A stretch of DNA of 64,000 bases from Opitutaceae bacterium (GTDB lineage Bacteria; Verrucomicrobiota; Verrucomicrobiia; Opitutales; Opitutaceae), in assembly GCA_019455245.1 (NCBI GenBank), contig JACFMR010000018.1, positions 28,445 through 92,444 on the forward strand, read 5' to 3'. Below, in pieces: positions 43,217-52,395 of the stretch (position 1 is the first letter of the stretch; every line of letters starts with the position of its first letter). Under the pieces are notes generated by a model, which made no database searches, was not told where the DNA came from, and saw only the letters and a list, made by a program, of their open reading frames with translations. Both the position numbers and the translations under genes were made by a program.

Positions 43217-43233
43217 CTGTCCCGGATGGACAG
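43217..43233 (-). promoter_or_regulatory. Hairpin just upstream of the methyltransferase-GT2 start codon
   Basis: CTGTCC (43217-43222) and GGACAG (43228-43233) form a perfect 6-bp stem with a 5-base loop, ending 11 bases before ATG 43205 on the minus strand. It could be an mRNA leader structure limiting ribosome access, or a weak terminator for the gene upstream; no T run follows. Confidence 0.25.
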
Positions 43234-43278
43234 GTGACTCAATGAATCCCGCCAGCGGATGTGAAGCCTTTACTTGGC

Positions 43279-44553
43279 TCACCGCGCACGGATGCCCAGC
43301 TTCCACAGGAATTCAATGAACGCGCTCTTTCTGAGGTAACGGATCAGGCGCGGATTCGATTCCAACTCTTCCGGCGATATACGGCGGCCGAAGGTCCGTT
43401 CGCGTAACCGGTCGATTTCCTGTTGCCCCACCGAATGCATTTGCGCCGAGGTTTTCTGGGCCGGGTGGATGCGGAAACACGCGAGAAAATAGGGTACCCG
43501 CACGATCTTCGCCCCGGCGGCTTGGAAGCGGAGCAGCAGGTCCCAATCCATCGCAAACCTGAAGGAAGGATCGATGCCGCCGACCTTGTCCCAGATGCGC
43601 CGGCGCCAGAACAGAGTTTCCTGCGGCACAAAGTCATTCAGGCGCAGTACCTCGGGATCATGCTTGGGCAAGAACCACCGGCCGATCTCCAGGGAGTTTT
43701 CATCCACCAAAATGCGATGACCGTAGATGACATCCACTTCCGGATGCCGGGCAAAGTAATCCGCGACGAAACCCAATGCCCCCGGCAGATAGAAATCGTC
43801 GGAGTTGATCCACGCCATGACGTCCTCCGGCCCGCCCGAAGTCTTGGCAAACCCCTTGGCGATGGCATCCGCCTGACCATCGTCAGGGGCGCTTTCCCAG
43901 CGTAGTGTGGCATTGCCTCTGCTTGACGCATTGTCCTCGGCAATCTTTCTGATGACCGCAATACTGCCATCGCTTGAGCCCCCATCTTGCACGATGAAGT
44001 CAATGCTCGCATGCGATTGCTGGAGCACGCTTTGGGCGGTTTGCGGCAGAAATTCGGCTTGGTTGAAACTGGGGGTGACTATCGAAATCGACGGCAGGGG
44101 GCAGGGGGAGATATTGTAACCCAATGGCTCATTCTTGACCGGATGGGCGGGGTGAACGGCGTGAGCTGGCATCTGAAATGCGATCAGTTCGGCAGGATCA
44201 CCGCCGCCCAACCACCGCGGCAGCCTACGACCGGTGATGACCGCTGAATGTTCGAAGAAGGGATGCCATGACCCGTCGGATAAACGTGCCTCCAGCCGCA
44301 GCTGGTGCGATCCGGGTGGGACGGTCGCACGAATCTCAAAACCTGTGCCTTCGCCCGGCGCGGTGGGAAAAATCGCCTTCACATCAGGGCGAGGCAGCGG
44401 AAACCGGGCCTTGAACCGGGTTGGGTCTGAGATGAGGTGAATCTCGGTAACGTGGTTTTGACCAACGGCAAAACACCACCCCGTGATGCACAGGCAGGCA
44501 GGAATCTTTTGCCATTCCTTGGGTTGATCGATGTGAAAGTGGAGCAGTGGCAT
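43279..44553 (-). CDS. GT2 glycosyltransferase with one N-terminal GW module
   Basis: 424 residues from ATG 44553. Residues 1-110 are a single GW module: 'LHFHIDQPKEW', 'ITGWCFAVGQN' and 'FPLPRPDVKAIFP'. The GT2 domain follows at about 155 with 'ISIVTPSFNQAEFLPQTAQS', 'FIVQDGGSSDGS', the metal motif 'WINSDDFYLPGAL' and 'FRFAMDWDLLLRF'. It is an inverting cytoplasmic transferase by family; the sugar is unknown. It is the first gene of the minus-strand run down to 36089 and the smallest, simplest member of the GW-module set. Confidence 0.88.
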   Translation of the reverse strand: MPLLHFHIDQPKEWQKIPACLCITGWCFAVGQNHVTEIHLISDPTRFKARFPLPRPDVKAIFPTAPGEGTGFEIRATVPPGSHQLRLEARLSDGSWHPFFEHSAVITGRRLPRWLGGGDPAELIAFQMPAHAVHPAHPVKNEPLGYNISPCPLPSISIVTPSFNQAEFLPQTAQSVLQQSHASIDFIVQDGGSSDGSIAVIRKIAEDNASSRGNATLRWESAPDDGQADAIAKGFAKTSGGPEDVMAWINSDDFYLPGALGFVADYFARHPEVDVIYGHRILVDENSLEIGRWFLPKHDPEVLRLNDFVPQETLFWRRRIWDKVGGIDPSFRFAMDWDLLLRFQAAGAKIVRVPYFLACFRIHPAQKTSAQMHSVGQQEIDRLRERTFGRRISPEELESNPRLIRYLRKSAFIEFLWKLGIRAR

Positions 44554-44991
44554 CGATAAAATTTACGTTCAATGTGAACGATTTAAAGGCTACGTCGAGT
44601 TTTCGTCCCAATCCCAATCGAACTGGCTGTCCCAGGTGGCATGGCGACCAATTCTGCTCCATATGCCTATATGGATCGGCAATCAGACGGATTAGCTATT
44701 CACATAGTGCTCTGGGTTGATCTCCTTGAACATCTTTGGTCTTGATTGTGGGGATATGCTGGAAGATGACCATGGGGGGTTGATCAATTACCATTTGTTC
44801 ATCATGTATTTTTTGACTGTGAAGTTTGGCCCCTTCTCACCAGTACAAAAAAGCAAGTAAGCAAAAGCATTGAATAAGACTGCTCGATGGTTGTCCTGAG
44901 TGGTTGTCATGAAGAATTATACCAACTATTCGAGCCAAATAAAAGTAAGGTTAATCATTGATCCGTTGAACCTTGCATGACAAAGTGCCAT
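44554..44991. other. AT-richer divergent gap between the glycan island and the secreted-protein genes
   Basis: About 435 bp with clearly more A+T than its surroundings and no credible gene. A dyad GTTCA-ATG-TGAAC lies at 44567-44579, 14 bases before the minus-strand start. A weak promoter-like pair for the plus strand is TTGTCA at 44904-44909 and TATTCG at 44927-44932. The region must drive both directions. Confidence 0.35.
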
Positions 44992-45609
44992 ATGAAAATT
45001 CGTGGGGCAAAACTCGTGATTGTATTTCTGGCCTTGGCAGGTTTTCCGCTGGTGACCCAGGCCACCTCGGTGACTCCACCGGAATTTGTTCAGTTGGTGC
45101 AAGAGTCCGATTATGTGGTCCTGGCGCTGGTCAAATCGGTCACGGCGGAGAACAAGGCGCCACCGGGCCGCCGTCCGGTGATCTACTCGCACGTGGAATT
45201 GGACGTAAAACAGGTTGTTGCGGGTGAACCTCCGAGTCCCTTGGTCTTGAAAGTCTTGGGTGGCAAGTTGGGCGATCAGGAAATGCACATCAGCGGTACG
45301 CCCAAGTTCACGGTGGGGGAGGAGGCGATCTTCTTCGTGCAGGGCAACGGCACGCAGATCTACCCCTTGGTGCGAATGATGCACGGGCTATACCCGGTGT
45401 TGCATGATCCCGCCACGGGCAAGGAATTTGTCGCCCGTAGCAACGGCGAACCCATGTCCGATGTGGCGGAGGTGCAGCAGCCCATGCACGGCGCCCGGAG
45501 GGTCGCTGCCGGTGAACCGGGCCAAGCCACAGCAAGCGCCCTGTCGCCGGAGGAATTCATCACCCGCATCCGCGCCACCGCCAAGGAGATCAGGGGTCGT
45601 GAAAAATAG
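44992..45609 (+). CDS. Small exported protein preceding the matrixin-like protease
   Basis: 205 residues from ATG 44992, chosen because it starts a clean signal peptide ('MKIRGAKLVIVFLALAGFPL', then 'VTQA'); ATG 44977 adds five residues. The mature part has 'YVVLALVKSV', 'LVLKVLGGKLGDQEM' and 'FTVGEEAIFFVQGNG', a single compact beta-rich domain. From memory, proteins with this 'GG..G....G.P.F..GEE' pattern are often encoded next to matrixin-type proteases, as here. Its stop lies 11 bp inside the next gene, so the two are translationally linked. It may be an inhibitor, chaperone or partner of the protease. No known enzyme motif is present. Confidence 0.75.
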   Translation: MKIRGAKLVIVFLALAGFPLVTQATSVTPPEFVQLVQESDYVVLALVKSVTAENKAPPGRRPVIYSHVELDVKQVVAGEPPSPLVLKVLGGKLGDQEMHISGTPKFTVGEEAIFFVQGNGTQIYPLVRMMHGLYPVLHDPATGKEFVARSNGEPMSDVAEVQQPMHGARRVAAGEPGQATASALSPEEFITRIRATAKEIRGREK

Positions 45610-48600
45610 CCGCTGTCTGCGATGGTTTTTCGCCGCTCTGGCACTGGGGCTGGTGACCGCACTGCAGGCATACGTCTACAGTCCGAATGGTGCCACATGG
45701 CTCCCGGGGAGCATCCCGATGAATATCAAGGTTGGGACCGGCGCCACTTCGGAGCACGGGAATTTCAGCAACAGTGCGGCATTGGCGATGACCACCTGGA
45801 ATGCGTATCTGGGCACCGTGCAGTTCCAAGCGCAGATCCTTGGTGCTGGCGGTCAGGTCGATTACGAGAATGACATTTACTTTGATAGCACCTGGGAAGG
45901 GCAGGAATTTGGCAGCGGCGTGCTGGCGGTGACTTTGAGTTACATCACGCCTTCGATCAACCAGCTCTTCGAGACTGACATCGTGTTCAACACAGCCTAT
46001 ACGTGGGATTCGTACAGCGGTGCCTTGAGAAGCCAGGGGACGCAGGATTTTCATCGGGTCGCCATTCACGAACTGGGGCACGTGCTCGGGCTGGGGCATC
46101 CGGACGAAAACGGCCAACCCGGCATTGCTGCGCTCATGAATTCCCACGTCAGTGATCTCGACCACCTGACCGCAGACGACATCGCCGGCGCACAAAGCCT
46201 CTACCGGGCCCCAGGGCAAACTGCGCCGCCCGGCAACGACAATTTTACCAATGCCTATGTGATCAACCTGAGCAGCGGCACCATGCAGGTCGCCGGCGAG
46301 AACTATTACGCCACCAAGGAGGCGGGTGAACCCGACCACGACCCCGGTGATGGGGTGGGCGGTGCCTCCGTTTGGTGGAAATGGACCGCGCCGAACAACG
46401 GAAGCATGACCCTCACGACCCAAGGCAGTCATTTCGACACTTTGATGGGAGTATACACCGGCAATGCCGTGAACGCCCTGAACGCCTTGGTCGTCAACGA
46501 TGACGTCGAGTCGGGCGTGATCCGGTACAGCACGGCCACGTTTACTGTCACCGCCGGCACGACCTACCACTTTGCCGTTGATGGCTGGAAGGATGCGGAC
46601 GACCCGACAGGGTTGGCTGAAACCGGTCTAATCAAAGTGAACCTGAATTTCACCCCGGTGGAGGAGGACATTGCACCGACCATTACCAGCCAGCCTGTAA
46701 GCCAGTCGGTCACTGCGTGGGAAACGGTCCGGTTCAACGCCACCGCCAATGGCACCCCTATTCCCAGCCATCGCTGGCAGCGGCTACCAGCAGGAGGCGC
46801 TGAGTGGAGCGACATTGCCGACGGGGGTTCCTATGCCGGGTCAGGAAGCAGTACACTCTCGATTCTTGGCGTTACGACCGCAATGAACGGCGACCAGTTT
46901 CGGATGCGCGCACACAATGCCGCTGGGGCGGCTTATAGCAATGCCGCGACCCTCACCGTCCTGCCCGAGTTGCAGGGTGCCACCCCCGTCATATGGGGCG
47001 ACAATGCGAACGGGCAGGCCGATGTTCCTCCCGGCCTGGGTTCGATCATCGGCATTGCCGGTGGGGCCAATTTCACCTTGGCACTTAAATCCGACCACAC
47101 CATCGCCGGATGGGGATCTAACTACCGGGGACAAATCAGTATTCCGGCAAATCTCACGAACGTTCGGCAGGTTGCTGCCGGCGGAGCCCACGGTGTTGCC
47201 CTCAAGGCTGATGGCACCGTGGTGGCTTGGGGGGACAGCTCATTCGGGGATCAAGGGCTAGCGGCACGAGTTCCAGCAGGCTTGACCAATGTCGTGTCCA
47301 TTGCCGCCGGCGGCGGCAATAGCATGGCATTGCGGGCTGACGGGACCGTCGTGGTCTGGGGCTGGGGCGAAGGCAGCACCATGCCCAGCAACTTAAACAA
47401 TGTTGTGCAGATTAGCTCAGGTTCGAATCATTTCATGGCACTCAAAAGTGACGGCAGCGTGGTGGTTTGGGGGTCTGAATTCTCAGGTGCGACTGCCGTG
47501 CCCTCCGGACTTGCCAATGTCATCGCGATATCTGCAGGAGATTCTCACTGTCTTGCCTTGCAGCAGGATGGCACGGTTCTGGCATGGGGTTACAACAATG
47601 TGGGCCAGTGTGACGTGCCGGCAGATTTGAACAATGTCGTGGCCATCACCGCAGGCGGGCATTTCAGCATGGCCTTGAAAGGCGACGGCAACATTGTCAC
47701 ATGGGGGGACAATTCCAGAGGTCAGCGCAATGTCCCCATTATAACAGGCGGGGCGATTAAAATAGCAGCCGGATTTTATCACGGTATTGCACTTGCGCTG
47801 GCAGAACCGCCTTCGATAATTACACATCCTGAAAATGTAACCGTCAACGTGGGCGATCCGGCCGAATTTTCTGTTACCGCAACCGGAACCGCACCGCTCA
47901 GCTACCAATGGCGACATAACGGCATCACGCTTAGTGACGGTAATGGTTTCGCGGGAACCCAATCCGACCACCTGACCATTGCGGCCACGGCAACTGTTGA
48001 TGGCGGTGACTATACGGTCGTGGTGGAAAATGCCGGGGGGGCTGTAATGTCAAATGCGGCCACGCTGACGATAGGCACGCCACCAACGCCGACAACACGA
48101 CCCGCCACGCAAATCGCAACGGAAGGCGGCAATGTCACCTTTTCGATCACACTCAGCGGAAGCGGGCCATTCACCTATCAGTGGCGTCATTTCCGGAAGC
48201 CCATTGCGGGTGCGACCGGAAGCTCCCTCACATTGAGCAACCTCTCGGTCGAAGATTCAGGATACTATGAGGTTCTTGTCACCGGTCCGGATGGAGGTGT
48301 ATCGCGCAATGTGTTTTACCTCCATGTTGCGGTAAGAAACCCGACTTTGATCGATTGGGGTGACACCACGACAATGCCAGAGATTTCCGGAAGCATAACC
48401 TTTGTTGCCATCGGTAATGGAAGCTATCTCGCCGTCAAGGGTGACGGCACGGTGGTTGGTTGGGGCAACAATACGGCCGGCCAGACTGACATCCCCGAAG
48501 GGCTGGGCGATGTGGTTTCAATTGGAGTCGGCAACGCCCATGTGGTGGCCCTGAAATCCGACGGCACGGTGATCGGCTGGGGCAACAATGATGTTGGTCA

Positions 48601-51600
48601 ACTCGCGATCCCCGCCGGACTGCAAGATGTGGTGGCGCTTGCCACCGGACCATACCACTGCATTGCGTTAAAGTCAGACGGAACCCTTGTCGCCTGGGGG
48701 CAAGCGGATAAGGGTCAGGAAATTATTCCCCCGGGCTTGAAAGACGTTGTTGCGGTCAAGACCGGCCGCTACCGATCCTTGGCCCTGAAGTCCAATGGGG
48801 AGCTCACCGAATGGGGCGACATCGACAATGGTTCGACCACCTATTCTGGACCGACGGCGAATATCGCGGATATAGCCATGGGCGATCGGCATTCAGTGAT
48901 TCGTTTTCACGACGGCACCGTTGCTGCATGGGGTCTTGATTATGCTGGTTCCACATCACCACCTGCTGGCTTGAACGGAGTTACCTCCTTGGCCTCCGGG
49001 GCTTCCTTCACCCTGGCGTTGAAGTCAGATGGCACGGTTGTGGGTTGGGGCCGCAATTATGAAGGGCAGGTGGCTATACCTGACAACTTGACCGGAGTCG
49101 TAGCAATTGCTGCGGATGGTGCGTCAAGTTTGGCAGTACTACGGGCGACTCCACCCTCGATTGTTACCCACCCAAGCAGCCAAACCGTAACCCAAAACGA
49201 TTACGTGTCCCTAAGCGTGCAGGCTGTTGGTGCCATTCCGCTTGCATATCAGTGGAGGAAGAATGGACAGAATATTGGCAACAGCATCGATATAACCGGA
49301 GCGCAAAGCCCCGCTTTGGTGTTTTCGACTATTCAGAAAGAGGATCAAGGCTATTACGATGTTGTCGTAACCAATCATGCGGGGGCTGTCACTTCGCACG
49401 CGGCTGCCATCACGGTGAATGTTCCACCACGATTCGAACAACGTCCTTTGAGCCGGGTCCTTCTCAATGGGCAGCCTTTTACCATCAATGCTTATGCCAG
49501 CAGCGCCGGACCGGTTACCTATCAATGGAAACGCAACGGGCAGTTGGTAGCAGGTGAAACAGGACCCACCCTCTACCGACCGGCGGCAACAGCGGCAGAC
49601 AACGGCCATTATGAAATAACTGTCACCGACGGACTGACATCAAACCATACCTATTTTCACCTGCACGTCATTGATGGTGACACCACAAACCTGATGGTGC
49701 TGCCATGGGGACAGAACCAATATGGCAGCTCAGGGCCTTCAACAATACCCGCCAATTTGAACAATGTGGTGGAAATTGCTCCGGGCACAAACCATGCGCT
49801 GGCGCTCAGGGCAAACGGGACCGTTACCGCATGGGGTCTCAACAGTTTCGGCGGTACCAGCATCCCCTCTGGGCTTGATGAAGTTATCGCTGTCGCTGCA
49901 GGCGCACATCATTCCCTGGCGCTAAAAGCCGATGGAACAGTAATATCGTGGGGAAATTATTTTGATTCACCGCCACCTCCCCCGTCAGGACTGCGGAACG
50001 TCGTCGCAATCTCTGCGAACGGAAACAGCAATCTGGCCCTCAAGTCCGACGGCACGATCGTGGCCTGGGGGATGGAGTCATCACCTGCCGGCCTTGATCA
50101 AGTCGTGGCCATTGCCGCCGGCTCTGGTCGGGGCACCGCCCTCAGGGCCGACGGCACGGTGGTCGCATGGGGTAGCGCCGCAAACGACGACAAACCCATG
50201 CCCGCAGGATTGGCGGACATCGTGGCAATCGCTGGAGGCGAAGCCCATACTCTGGCCTTGCGCTCGAACGGAACGATCGTGGGATGGGGTCGAAACGATT
50301 TGGGTCAAGCCACCGGTCCGGATGGATTAAGCAACGTCACAGCCATCGCAGGAGGTTTTGTCCATAGCATAGCGCTCAAAGCGGACGGCACTGTGGTCGG
50401 CTGGGGCAGGGACAACGAAGGTCAGGCCACTCCTCCAACCGGCCTCCATCAGGTCAAGGCCATCGCTTCGGGGTCATACTACAACTTGGTGTTGGTGCCT
50501 TCCAGTGAATTGAGCCCCGCCATAGCCGGCCAGCCAACCAAACGGACCACCTACATCGGCGTCCCTGTCAGCTTTGGAGCCACCATCAGCGGCAATACCC
50601 CCATGACTTATCGTTGGCAGCGGCTTGCTTTTTCGACGGATCGTTGGGTCGACCTGAGTGATGGGGCAGAGTATGTTGGGACATCGAGCACCACCCTGAT
50701 CATCAGTAATCCCTCCCTTATGATGGATCGGGATCAGTTCAGAATTGTGGCTACGAATGCATATGGCACTGCCATCTCCAACCCAGCGACCCTTGGGGTA
50801 TTGATATCCGCACCAACAATCACGACCCAGCCGATGGATCAGACCGTCGTCTCTGGATCGGAAATAACACTGTCGGTGACCGCCAGCAGCCAGTATGAAA
50901 TGTCCTACCAATGGAGGCATAATGGCACCCCGATCTCTGGAGCAACCTCATCGACTTACATCATCCCGTCGGTGGGAATCTCAAACGAAGGTTACTACAC
51001 CGTAGTGGTCACCAATACTGCTGGTTCGGTAACGTCACACGCCGCGATTGTGGTCATAGCGCAACCACCCGCCATCACCACCCAACCCGCCGGCTTAGGC
51101 ATCTACGCCGGCCAATCCGCCACCTTCTCGGTCACCGCCACCAGCAACGCCCCGTTGAGTTATCAGTGGCGACTCAATGACACCGACATTCCCGGTGCCA
51201 CTGCCTCCACTTACAGCATCCCGACCGCCGAATTATCTCATGCCGGCGACTACACCGTCTTGGTCTCAACCGTGGCTGGATTTGTATATTCTGATCCAGC
51301 ATCTCTGGTTGTCACGCCCAGTTCTCCCCCCGTCATCATCCAACACCCTCAGAACAGTTACTCTCCCCATGGAGGCATGGTTACTTTCACGGTTGGTGCA
51401 ACCGGAGCCCCTTCGCCCGTCTGCCGTTGGCAGGTTTCGACCGACGCCGGCGCGACATGGAACGACCTGAATGATGGCGGGATTTATCGTGGCACGACAA
51501 CGGCAACCCTGACGATAACCGGTGCAACGACCGCCATGAATGGCTACCTCTACCGGTTGATGGCGAGCAACTTCCTGCAGGCCAATGTGGCTTCGCGAAG

Positions 51601-52384
51601 CGCCATGCTGACGATCAGGTATCCCGCCGGCCACGGCACGGCCTTGTTCCCGGACTTCAGTGGTGATGATCGCCCCGACCTGATCTGGTCGAACAGCGTG
51701 ACCGGGGAGCGGGCGTTGTGGTTGATGAACGGTACCAGTTTCATCGGGGCATCGACCCTGGGGATATTCCCGTTGGAATGGACGGTGGCGGCGACGGGGG
51801 ACTTCAATGCGGACGGCAAGCCGGACTTGGTGTGGTCGAACAGCGTGACCGGAGAGCGAGCCTTGTGGCTGATGAACGGCACGAATCTGCTCGGGGTGTC
51901 CACGTTGGGGATCTTTCCGTTGGAGTGGACGGTAGCGGCGACCGGTGACTTCAATGCTGACGGCAAGCCGGATCTGGTGTGGTCAAACAGCATCACCGGC
52001 GAACGGGCGCTCTGGCTGATGGACGGCACGATGTTCCTCGGGGCCTCGACGTTGGGCATATTCCCCTTGGAGTGGACGGTGGCGGCGACCGGGGATTTCA
52101 ACCAGGACCGCAAGCCTGATCTGGTGTGGTCGAACAGCATTACGGGAGAACGTGCCCTGTGGCTGATGGACGGCACGCAGTTTTTGGGCAGTTCTACGTT
52201 GGGGATCTTTCCGCCGGAGTGGACGGTGGAAGGCGTGGGCGATTACAACGGCGACGGATTGGCGGACCTGATTTGGTCGAACAGCAAGACGGGGGAGCGG
52301 GCCCTGTGGATGATGAATGGCACGCAGTTCCTTTCCAGCTGGTCGCTGGGCATCTTTCCGCTGGAATGGACGGTCGGCAACTGA
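45599..52384 (+). CDS. Giant secreted matrixin-like zinc protease with Ig, RCC1-like and FG-GAP repeats
   Basis: 2,261 residues from GTG 45599, preceded by AGGAG and overlapping the previous gene; the frame is open to 45404 but that part lies inside the upstream gene. A signal peptide ('MKNSRCLRWFFAALALGLVT') leads into a metzincin domain with 'HELGHVLGLGH' (about 156-166, HExxHxxGxxH) and the following 'ALMNS' Met-turn. A PPC-like beta domain covers about 205-354. RCC1-like blocks follow at about 461-733, 914-1180 and 1364-1634, with nine Ig-like domains at about 357-457, 737-910 (two), 1184-1357 (two) and 1638-2009 (four). Five 49-residue FG-GAP units with 'DFNADGKPD' calcium-type loops finish the protein. 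Probably cell-surface or extracellular; the substrate is unknown. Confidence 0.9.
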   Translation: MKNSRCLRWFFAALALGLVTALQAYVYSPNGATWLPGSIPMNIKVGTGATSEHGNFSNSAALAMTTWNAYLGTVQFQAQILGAGGQVDYENDIYFDSTWEGQEFGSGVLAVTLSYITPSINQLFETDIVFNTAYTWDSYSGALRSQGTQDFHRVAIHELGHVLGLGHPDENGQPGIAALMNSHVSDLDHLTADDIAGAQSLYRAPGQTAPPGNDNFTNAYVINLSSGTMQVAGENYYATKEAGEPDHDPGDGVGGASVWWKWTAPNNGSMTLTTQGSHFDTLMGVYTGNAVNALNALVVNDDVESGVIRYSTATFTVTAGTTYHFAVDGWKDADDPTGLAETGLIKVNLNFTPVEEDIAPTITSQPVSQSVTAWETVRFNATANGTPIPSHRWQRLPAGGAEWSDIADGGSYAGSGSSTLSILGVTTAMNGDQFRMRAHNAAGAAYSNAATLTVLPELQGATPVIWGDNANGQADVPPGLGSIIGIAGGANFTLALKSDHTIAGWGSNYRGQISIPANLTNVRQVAAGGAHGVALKADGTVVAWGDSSFGDQGLAARVPAGLTNVVSIAAGGGNSMALRADGTVVVWGWGEGSTMPSNLNNVVQISSGSNHFMALKSDGSVVVWGSEFSGATAVPSGLANVIAISAGDSHCLALQQDGTVLAWGYNNVGQCDVPADLNNVVAITAGGHFSMALKGDGNIVTWGDNSRGQRNVPIITGGAIKIAAGFYHGIALALAEPPSIITHPENVTVNVGDPAEFSVTATGTAPLSYQWRHNGITLSDGNGFAGTQSDHLTIAATATVDGGDYTVVVENAGGAVMSNAATLTIGTPPTPTTRPATQIATEGGNVTFSITLSGSGPFTYQWRHFRKPIAGATGSSLTLSNLSVEDSGYYEVLVTGPDGGVSRNVFYLHVAVRNPTLIDWGDTTTMPEISGSITFVAIGNGSYLAVKGDGTVVGWGNNTAGQTDIPEGLGDVVSIGVGNAHVVALKSDGTVIGWGNNDVGQLAIPAGLQDVVALATGPYHCIALKSDGTLVAWGQADKGQEIIPPGLKDVVAVKTGRYRSLALKSNGELTEWGDIDNGSTTYSGPTANIADIAMGDRHSVIRFHDGTVAAWGLDYAGSTSPPAGLNGVTSLASGASFTLALKSDGTVVGWGRNYEGQVAIPDNLTGVVAIAADGASSLAVLRATPPSIVTHPSSQTVTQNDYVSLSVQAVGAIPLAYQWRKNGQNIGNSIDITGAQSPALVFSTIQKEDQGYYDVVVTNHAGAVTSHAAAITVNVPPRFEQRPLSRVLLNGQPFTINAYASSAGPVTYQWKRNGQLVAGETGPTLYRPAATAADNGHYEITVTDGLTSNHTYFHLHVIDGDTTNLMVLPWGQNQYGSSGPSTIPANLNNVVEIAPGTNHALALRANGTVTAWGLNSFGGTSIPSGLDEVIAVAAGAHHSLALKADGTVISWGNYFDSPPPPPSGLRNVVAISANGNSNLALKSDGTIVAWGMESSPAGLDQVVAIAAGSGRGTALRADGTVVAWGSAANDDKPMPAGLADIVAIAGGEAHTLALRSNGTIVGWGRNDLGQATGPDGLSNVTAIAGGFVHSIALKADGTVVGWGRDNEGQATPPTGLHQVKAIASGSYYNLVLVPSSELSPAIAGQPTKRTTYIGVPVSFGATISGNTPMTYRWQRLAFSTDRWVDLSDGAEYVGTSSTTLIISNPSLMMDRDQFRIVATNAYGTAISNPATLGVLISAPTITTQPMDQTVVSGSEITLSVTASSQYEMSYQWRHNGTPISGATSSTYIIPSVGISNEGYYTVVVTNTAGSVTSHAAIVVIAQPPAITTQPAGLGIYAGQSATFSVTATSNAPLSYQWRLNDTDIPGATASTYSIPTAELSHAGDYTVLVSTVAGFVYSDPASLVVTPSSPPVIIQHPQNSYSPHGGMVTFTVGATGAPSPVCRWQVSTDAGATWNDLNDGGIYRGTTTATLTITGATTAMNGYLYRLMASNFLQANVASRSAMLTIRYPAGHGTALFPDFSGDDRPDLIWSNSVTGERALWLMNGTSFIGASTLGIFPLEWTVAATGDFNADGKPDLVWSNSVTGERALWLMNGTNLLGVSTLGIFPLEWTVAATGDFNADGKPDLVWSNSITGERALWLMDGTMFLGASTLGIFPLEWTVAATGDFNQDRKPDLVWSNSITGERALWLMDGTQFLGSSTLGIFPPEWTVEGVGDYNGDGLADLIWSNSKTGERALWMMNGTQFLSSWSLGIFPLEWTVGN
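51653..52384 (+). repeat. FG-GAP repeat array, five 147-bp units
   Basis: Units begin at 51653, 51800, 51947, 52094 and 52241. Each encodes 'DFNADGKPDLVWSNS', 'TGERALWLM.GT' and 'STLGIFPLEWTV'; the last unit is a distinct cap with 'MMNGTQFLSSWSLGIFPLEW' and then the stop. The same array ends the NHL protein at 55434 and is under way at the end of the window. Confidence 0.95.
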
Positions 52385-52395
52385 AGCCGGATATC

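Noticed and set aside
51653..52384. Regular short repeats as a CRISPR array
   Set aside because: The units are contiguous, in frame, 147 bp long and protein-coding, with no spacers and no cas genes.
52126..52395. Upstream extension of the NHL-protein frame
   Set aside because: It lies inside the FG-GAP tail of the previous gene in another frame and would bury the signal peptide.
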